This document shows positions 49,501 to 58,500 of a stretch of DNA of 64,000 bases, piece after piece. The notes under the pieces are model-generated. The model did no database searches. It had not been told where the DNA came from and saw nothing but the letters and a program-made list of their open reading frames with translations. The stretch comes from Ligula intestinalis. Taxonomy: Eukaryota; Platyhelminthes; Cestoda; Diphyllobothriidea; Diphyllobothriidae. The stretch covers positions 841,257-905,256 of the forward strand of contig JAYGXS010000005.1 of assembly GCA_036362985.1 (NCBI GenBank), read 5' to 3'. Made by a program: the position numbers and the translations under genes. Within the stretch, counting starts at the first letter, position 1, and every line of letters begins with the position of its first letter.

Positions 49501-52500
49501 GTAGATCGGCTGTTTCTGTAGTAAATTAAGCCATATTTGCACTAGTTTCCCTGTCAGGGTGATTTCAGTGTACGGTCGAGGGCAGTCAGTGCCTTTGAAG
49601 TTCACCTTATTCAGAGCCTGTGCATTCCCAGATAGGAGACAACATTGGGCAAAGTTGATAGCTTGGGGAGACGGCCACGTGAGTAACGAGTCCTCGGTCT
49701 GGAAAATGGGAAGGCAGTTGAAATGAAGAGCATTTCTATGTTGTTGGCGTGCACAGACTGAAAAAAAAATAATACTGTGGCGAACTACTGGAAGAGGGGT
49801 TTTGAATTCCATTCGGATCTTTGGGATTTTGTCGTTTCCCCTAGAGTCTACCAACCATTATCTGGGGAAGTAACAATGCTAATAGCATTTTCCTGTAAAA
49901 GGGATAAAGCCGTCAGATTACTAAAACCTTAACATATGTTGTGCCGCTTCGAGAAAGTGGTTCCCGGATTCCAATGAACCACTGCAAGTCATTCTCAACA
50001 GGAACGCAGAAAGGATTCTTAACTAAGGTCCTCTTCAGTCGGACATGACCGTTTTGCAAGGACACGTGCCACGGATTTAGTTAAAACAGATAAGCTTTTA
50101 CAAATACCTTACTCTTAGCAGGAAAGCGCATACAAACTTTCCTAGTGGATTAAGGCAACGTTCTTGATTATAGTCCACAACACAGCACATCCTATCCAGG
50201 TATGGCAGTCAAAACCCTTGCAGAAAGTTTGATGTGTAGATGGCAACTAAATGGTCTGATTGAGAAAAGAGAGGGGATATCGGAGTGACTTAAACGAAGT
50301 CCCTTAAGGATACGTTCTTGAACTGCTCCATTTCTATTGGGCATGAAGTGGAGATTTCTGTTATTTTTGCGTTTTGTCTATAAACATGACGGGGATTCGG
50401 GAAGAAGGTGGAGACAAAGGTGAAGACAAACAGGATGAATGCTGGTGCACAAAGTTCAATACCTGTAGATGGATCGAAAAATACATCCACACGGGAGCTT
50501 CTTCAAAAACTATAACAGACCAGGGTGCCCTGGGTCCAATGATGCATGGCTATACAAACCGAAAATTTAACTACTTAAAGGCAGCTGTGAGATGTGCGAC
50601 GAGGTCAGTGGAGTTTTACAGGATGCACATTTGTCAAACTAGACTAAAATCACTTTTATATTTGCAGAGGTGTGGTTCAGAGGTGGACCAAACGCTAGTA
50701 GTATTAATTTTTATATCAACACTCTACTGTATTTATTTTAGTAACCACCATAGTGTAAATAATTGTACATAGTTTGACCTGTAGGTTTCATTCTTCTCGG
50801 ATGAACTTGCGCAATTGACCAATAGAGCTATCAAGGGCACTTACAGATTGATTTTTCATAAAAAGACAGAAAAACATGAATCACCAAACAGTCGGAAGAA
50901 AATGAGTCGACGGCTGAAGCAGCCAGGCTGCCTAGGGTGGAGGATGCAGCATTAGCGAGGAGAAGGCAGCCAGCCCAGTCGCAGACACGATAGAGACCCT
51001 GTACTCCGCTTGCAGCCTCCATGCGAATCGGTGTGACGGGAAGACGACGAGTTAGGAAGTCAGTACGGGTGCTGGGCTGCGAGTCGGCGAGGCTGTTTAG
51101 GTTCTCCACTTCCTTGCTAGCCGACATGATATGCGCTCGACAGAAGCTCATGACTAGAATAACAGGGGAAAACAAGGGCCTCCTCTTAAACATAAGTGGA
51201 AACTAAAAGTTATCCAGCAAAGGTTTCAGTGAAGTGGCAGTCCAAGATTCTCGAACATCACTGGTAAAGAGGTTAAAACCCGGAAGATGCGAAGCCACAG
51301 TATGGACACATAGCTTCCCTTTCAAACATTATCTGGTGAGACTTATGCTGACATACGGTTTCATACATAATCAAATACAAATAGTGAGGGACTCTTGTAA
51401 ATAAGAGGTTTTCTCACAGGGCTTAAAAGGGCCCGGTATGCTGTAGTATTTGTGTTTGACAACGAAGAATGCAGGAAAATATATCTGTTAAACAATGTTA
51501 AGCAAATGCATTAGTTGACTTAAGGGTGACCCATAGTAGATACTTTGCGGAATTTTGTTCAAGCCCTTTGGCTACCCTGGCCCTAGTATGGTTCGACATT
51601 TATTTACCTACAGCTTAGCACTTTGCGCTACAAGGTCAAGGTCCCTCGCGGCGGAGCGAACAATGGCAGCTCAAGGTCACTCTCGGCAGAGCTAACTTAA
51701 TCACGCAGTGAACTGTACGTTTTTCATTCCCTGAAAATGGACTTGAGTGAGAGTCCGAAACGTTGCGCAGATGAAATACTGGTCCAGGGAACATTTTTCT
51801 GCCTTCTAATTGAATATTTTTGCATATGGTTTTTGGATAGGGTCTTTAAAGGCATTACCTATTACCCTAAATATACTGAACAATACATAACCTAAATGAC
51901 ATCAACTGTTAGCTTTCTACTTCTCATGCTCTAGGGGATACGATATGCGATTATCACCTAGAATGCAAGTAAGGCCGACATAGTCTACCCACGCGTGTAT
52001 TTAAATTTTTATATGCCTTTCAACACGCAATTGGCGGTATAAGTCTAGTATACGCAAAACGCAAAGCGACTGAAAAAGCGGTTAAGTAGAATAGCGTAAT
52101 ACAGAAGCTCTGGTAAAAGGGGTTTTACGGTGTTGTAGATGGGCAAAGCTTAAAGAAGTCTGGGAAAATTGCTTAAAATTGAGGATGTAGGACGGGGCAG
52201 CATGCTTTTCAAGAAAGTAAATGCTTAATTGGTACGGCCCAGCGCAGTTCAAAAACGGGAATTGGCAGTCAATAGCAAAGGTTGAGGGGGAAGGAGAAAT
52301 TTGACCGCCGCAAAAAAGTCAATCTGAACCGAACGGAGGCCAACTAATTGGAATGAAAAAGGTTAAAACCATAACCAAAGGGCGTAGAAGAAGAATAAGC
52401 GGAGAATGATAGCCGGAAGGAGGGACGGTTACGATTCTTTATATGTACTTCACTATAAATTACTGACTACTTATTCCGTTGTAGTAGTCCTATTTTCATC

Positions 52501-55500
52501 TGTACGCATTCAACATTTACCAATCAATTGCATTCCCCACACTGAAATTTGTATCGCCCTGTGGTTACCTTTACTTTTATAGTTTGCGTTTTGCCCTAAC
52601 AGTTGCGACCAGCTGCTCGATTCACGGCAGTCAGTCAAGTCTGTGTGCGCACATACAGCAATTTGGATATGCCCTTCAGCAGGCAATGGACAACTGCAAA
52701 TTAAATTTGCTTACTTTCCTTGGCAATGTGATCACATCGTGAGAATTCCCTGAGAGAGTACGCAGTGACGCCCGCAAGAGCACACGCTATAACAAAAATG
52801 AAAGCAGTGTCAGTTAAGTGGTAGGCGACCTTTCAAAAGGGCATAAAAACTAGTGACGCCTACCGTGTATATCCAGATAGCCCTGTCGCTGCCAGCCTTC
52901 CACGGGCAGTAAAGGCGACAGCAAACTCGAAACCGCCTGTAATGCTTCAAGACTGGTTGCGGATTCTGATGCTCCGACAGCCACCCCCTCTTTCTCCTTC
53001 TCTCCCGCCGCTGTCGATTCCCGCTGCTGCATCCTGGCTTCGGCCTCAATTCCATAAAGAGCAGCCAAAATCTGGGAGCATGCCTCACCAATAGCAACTG
53101 TTGCCTTGGCTGTAAGCGTGGGTGGAGGCGCGTCCACCAAAATTTTGCGTAAACGACTCGTGTAGGTCTCCAGGAAGTGTAAATCCAGGCGACAAATGCC
53201 GGTTAAATTGGTTGCGAAGGCATCGAAGGTGGGGTTTCTTCCAGAGTTCGCCTCCTGGTTGCCGTTGTCGACCGTTACGGAGACTAAAAAGACACAGATG
53301 TATAGGGATTAGTTGTTTATGTGACATCGTTGCTTCGGTAGACAGGCCTGACTCTTAGTCACTGTGTTGCTGTAGATAACCCAAGCGTTAGAAAATTACA
53401 AACAGTTACACATCCTACTTCCACTAATTGAGTAGTCATGTGTTATTACTATTTTGATTACCCTGCAGCTGCTCGCTTACCGCCTGCAAACATGTAATTG
53501 GCGTATATTTGTATGCATACGTTTCCTAGCCACCTTTTATCAAGAGGAAACACAAAGGCGTTCGTCTAGTTGTCCTAGCACAGAGGGCATACACTTACTG
53601 TTTCGCTGGTAGGAATTGGTCCATAAAACCATCTGTACATCAACATTTCAAATAAATGAAGCATATTGGTGTTTTTTCACAAACAGGGGCGCCAAGTTTT
53701 CAGTGTATAGGCAATAAACTGCTGCACCGTGCATTCAGGAAAAAAAACAGAAATGCAAACTCTCGAGATTTCGGCATCGCTCGAATTTTTTGTGGCGTAG
53801 GCAAACCCATTAATGCGCGGATCTAGACGCGGCATTAAACTAAAGTCTATAGTCGTCAGTGGAAAGTCTATAGATTAATAGCAGCGTCTCAGCTATGCAA
53901 TTTAGGCTTCACTGGTGGCTACAAGGATGGTGATACAATTGTGAGGGATTAAGTATACTTTTCTCCGAATTTTTCTGAATGAACAGAATACTAGGTTGCA
54001 GAAGAGGCACCAACAAGGTTCATTCATCAACACAATAGGCTAACATAAACAGCCACGGTTTTTTATGGTGTGAAATCAGAAGAGTAAGGGGACCTTCATT
54101 TTTCAGTTTTGGTGTACGGCACGGCCAGAGCCACAATGCAGCGGCAAAGACAGATTTTAGACGAGGGAATAACTTTGTGAAATTTGAACTCGAGGTGTCT
54201 CAACTTTCGCCTGATTTTACAGCACCGTAAAGCTACCTGAAGGATTGGATGTATGTCAATAAACTCAGAGTCGGGTTTCAGCCTAGAGACAACAATAGAG
54301 AATAAATGCATGTGCTGCCTGTGCTGGTAAACAGAACCCATGCATGGGAGTAAGAAAATAGGAGCGGTCTAAACAACATGAATTTTTGCAATTGTTTCCC
54401 TGTATGCAATAATGTAGACAATGCATTCACGGCAAGCCAGTTTATGGTCCATCCGGAATTTCCTTGATAAAATTGTAGCCATTTACTAGAATGAATACCG
54501 AATGCTAAAGAACCTACTCAGAGTACTGACCGAAAATAACCATTGTACATTTGGGCTAAGTTTTACCCCAGCTTTCTCGTGCTTTGTTAATGACCAAAAT
54601 TAATCCAAACAGTCAAAGAAAAAACAGTACTGCCGGCAAAGAAAAGAGAGATTGGTCTTGTCTTTGCCAGAAATGCTACCTGCCTAAAATTATTAGACTC
54701 TACGGCTGTTGTCAGGGCTCGAAAAATGTGGCCCGAGCGGGACGGATGAGTGCTGTAAGCGGTGGCTTCTGGACACAAAAAGATTGTTTATTAGCAGAAT
54801 TTACAGACGCATATAAGATCGGAACTGTTGTATTCCGTAAATTAAATGACAGCAAAGGTAAGTGGCCATGTCACTTACATAGGGCTGATTCGATAAATAA
54901 ACGAATGGCCGCCTCCAGAGCGTAAGCATTCTCGGTGTCCGCAGCAAGTGTTAACATACAAAGACTATTTAAGGAGGCTGTGTTGTCCGGTAACTGAAAC
55001 GTAAGATACAATTAGCAGGTTAGGCAAATCTTTGAATCTAAATTACACATAAACATTAATCTGGACATTGGGCCTGAGAGGCTGCCTTTTGATTTCATAC
55101 AAGCCATAACTGACATGACAACAAAGGAACAATTGTATGTTGTCTAGAGAGCTAAGCAGAGGGGCAACAAGCCGCCTGCCGAGAACTGCCTTCAGATAAA
55201 AATTCAGGTGACGTTTAATAACGGCGCCAACAGGCTTCATTGACGCTATCCTCACGCAGTGCAAGAACTTGTCCCCATCAATGACAGTAAGTCTGCAGCA
55301 TTCCTACTCAAGTACTTTCAATTGGCGGTCTGTTGGGTTTCGGTGATTTGAATAGAAAGGCTACAACTGGAGGAAAACAATCAAATGCTATTGATTCTGA
55401 TTCAATGAATCTTAAGAAAGACTTGGATTGAGTTAGTGAGGATCAATGCAATCCCAATCGACTAAATAAAAAAGTGTTTCTGTTCAAAGGAGCTGCAGTA

Positions 55501-58500
55501 CTCTGTAAATACTTTTCAAATGTCTCTGTTTTGTAATTTTCAGCCAACCACAAAATTTCGTCATTAAAATTTTATTTTGCATGTCACTGACAGCGATTAG
55601 AACCTCATATAGTGTGAAAGGTTCCTAAATCTGCGCAAACACAGTTCATATATCTGCAGCAATGTATATTGGTGTCTGTTATATGGAAGGGACGATTGTT
55701 CACATCGGTGCAATATCCTGTCAACTTTATTCTGGGCGTTATTTTTGCGGCTGAAGCGGTGGTCGAAGGTGGAAGGAATAGAGGACTTTTGTGGTTCATC
55801 TTGCAACGTCGTAAAACGCTGCTTGCTAACTGGATATAGCTGTGTATGTTGGCACCCGAAACTTATTCAAACTTCCATTGGCAAAGATAGTCACGTTTTA
55901 TCAGAAGATACCTCAAAATGCAGGCAGTGAAATGCATTTACTCCTAATTACTGCGTGAGTGGGAACCATCAAGAAGTTTAGATTAGCCATAAAGTTAACG
56001 TTAAAAATAGAATGAAGGGGTATCTAGATCAGTGAGTGCCGAAACCAGTACGCTAATGGGCCCGTGGCTCAAAGGTTATAACTCCTAATCAAGAGGTGGA
56101 GCCTCACCTCCGGTTGAGTATGGCTGACTGATGACGGCTAATAAGTCAAAAATGACAACACCTGTCTCCCTTGCCTTTTTTGGTAATGTTCATCTGAATA
56201 TAAAACGGGCTGTGAGCGTCCTGACCCTACTGAGTTAATTATTTATCAAAAAATAAATTTTTATTCAGAATCAAGCTCATTTTACCTCCAGTCGATAACA
56301 TACTAACAGCCGAATGAAATTTTTGACGCACTCCAATCGCTTTTGAGGTGCTCCGTTTCTGAAACAAGAAAATTCAGATGTTAAATGTACGTAGCAGCTT
56401 ATAAATTAGAGGGTATTAACCAAAAACACAACGTGGACGGAAAAAGGCATTCTTACGTTGCATAATGCGAGAGCAGAAAAACGCAGCATTGAAGACCCAG
56501 AGCGTAGAACCGATCGGTATTTTTCAGACAAAACTGCAATAGTCCCTGTAAGCAGGAAAATACGAGAAAATGAGTAATTTCTCATGTCTTCAGAGTTCGA
56601 TTTTGAAAATGGACTAGTGACTGAATGGCACTCAACCAAAATGGACGAAGCAAATGGGTCTATAGAGGACGAAGCATCTCGCGTTATACGCATTAAAACT
56701 TTTAACATGATCCTTTTTTGTAAAGCAAGGTGATAAAAACAGGAGGTCAACGAAGAGGTCCATCTGCGAGATGATGGTAAGAAACATGTATCTGGATTAA
56801 AATTTTGCGATCCAATAAAGAGAATCTGAAAAGACAGCGTATTGGTTCCGCAGAAAGTACGATATAAAAGGCTTCACGATTCCTGAATTATTGATTTAGC
56901 GAGTATCCTGAATAATAGTCAAAGGGCGAAGGTAACTCCATAGGTTGTTCACATACCTGCCAAGCTACGGGGTTCGAAGTGTCAACTTTAATAGCGAGAT
57001 AGGCAGTATCAATCGCCTTGTCTTCATTCTGCAGTTGGTCATGACAAGCTGCCGCGAGAACAAGGGCGTTGTAGTTAGCATCTTCGGCTTTCAGCAGAGG
57101 CTTGAGGAAGGAAAAGTGCGTAAGATGAAACACAATAAAATCGAAAAATTTACTAAGAATAGTGCACAAGTTCGTGCCTTGTAGTTTACAGTTATATTCG
57201 TGCCACTAATGTAGTAGTCGTCTAACTGTCACGAAAAATGAAAAGACCAAAGATTTTAACGAATACGGAGTATTAGGCGCCCTCATGGTTTAACTGTACA
57301 AAAACAGTATTTCGAAGTTGCAATGAATTTATTACGCACATACCGAATAACTGACAACTTAGATCGGCAGATAAACCTAGTGGGAACAAGGGACTACGAG
57401 GAATTTCCTTATGCATATTTTATAATAAATATTGCCCGCCAGAAAGCAGTCGTGTGATGCAGATGTCTTCCTCATCGTGTAAAATATTCGATAACCAATA
57501 AATATATAAATTAGTAACTTGATATCAGATTCGATGCATAGTCTTAGGCTAAGTGCGCCTAGAAACCGCAATGCTTCACTTTAAAGGCTTCACTCGGAAA
57601 GCCGTAGGTATACTGGTTTTTCTTTTCAATAGTTGTCTTCCCGGCGCAACCATCTCAGTGTGTGGAAAAAGTGAGATGGCTCGAAATGTAAGCGAAAAAT
57701 GCCTAGGATTAAGAACTATGGGGATCACTTGGGAGAGTAACAGCGATGGCGTGGCTGTATCGTTGGAGTTGGCCAGGTCATCGGATGAGGCAAAGACCGG
57801 CTAACTGTAGAGATATTTATGAATGCCCCAGACCGCCTGACCTTTGTTTTCGCTATCGATGGTACGGACCATCGATGCGCCTTGTACAATGCGCCCCTTG
57901 AAACACATGGCTCAGAAGGGGCCATGAGGGGATGGCCCCGTTAGAATTTAATTAAGGCCAATTACTATTCCAGAAGTTATTTCCTGGCGTACATCTGGAT
58001 ATCTGAGGGATCAGAGAAGAAAAGTAAACCAAAAATGTATAATATTCGGTGGATAATGCTTATCTTTAAGCTAGTTTTATTAAATATGATGCATGGGGCA
58101 TAGCGGCAAGAGGGGGCTCCAGCGGAGCAAGTCATCACTTTGGCCCCGGGAGGCCCCCTGTGCAAAACATTTCGCAGGGGGCGCTTACTATCGCGATATT
58201 GCTAGCCCGGCCGTACGAATCTCTCGCTATACCCACTGTCGTGAAAGGTAGAATACAATAGGATGGTGAAGGATGGTGGATAATTTATTGATAGGGAAAA
58301 TAATTTGGAAAATTTGTAGAGGCGTGAAGGCGGGGCTCAGACGGGGATGGCCCCGTCAGAATTTAAGTAAGGCTAATTACTATTCAAAAAGTCATTTCCT
58401 AGCGTACATCTGTATATATGAGGGATCAGAGAAAAAAAGTGAACCGAAAATGTATAAGATTCGGTGGATAAAGTTGATATTTAAGTTAATTTTAGTAATT

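Noticed and set aside
56286..56358. SKIC3 exon between exons 2 and 3
   Set aside because: Good acceptor, but two reading phases are open and neither joins the known neighbours without extra exons.
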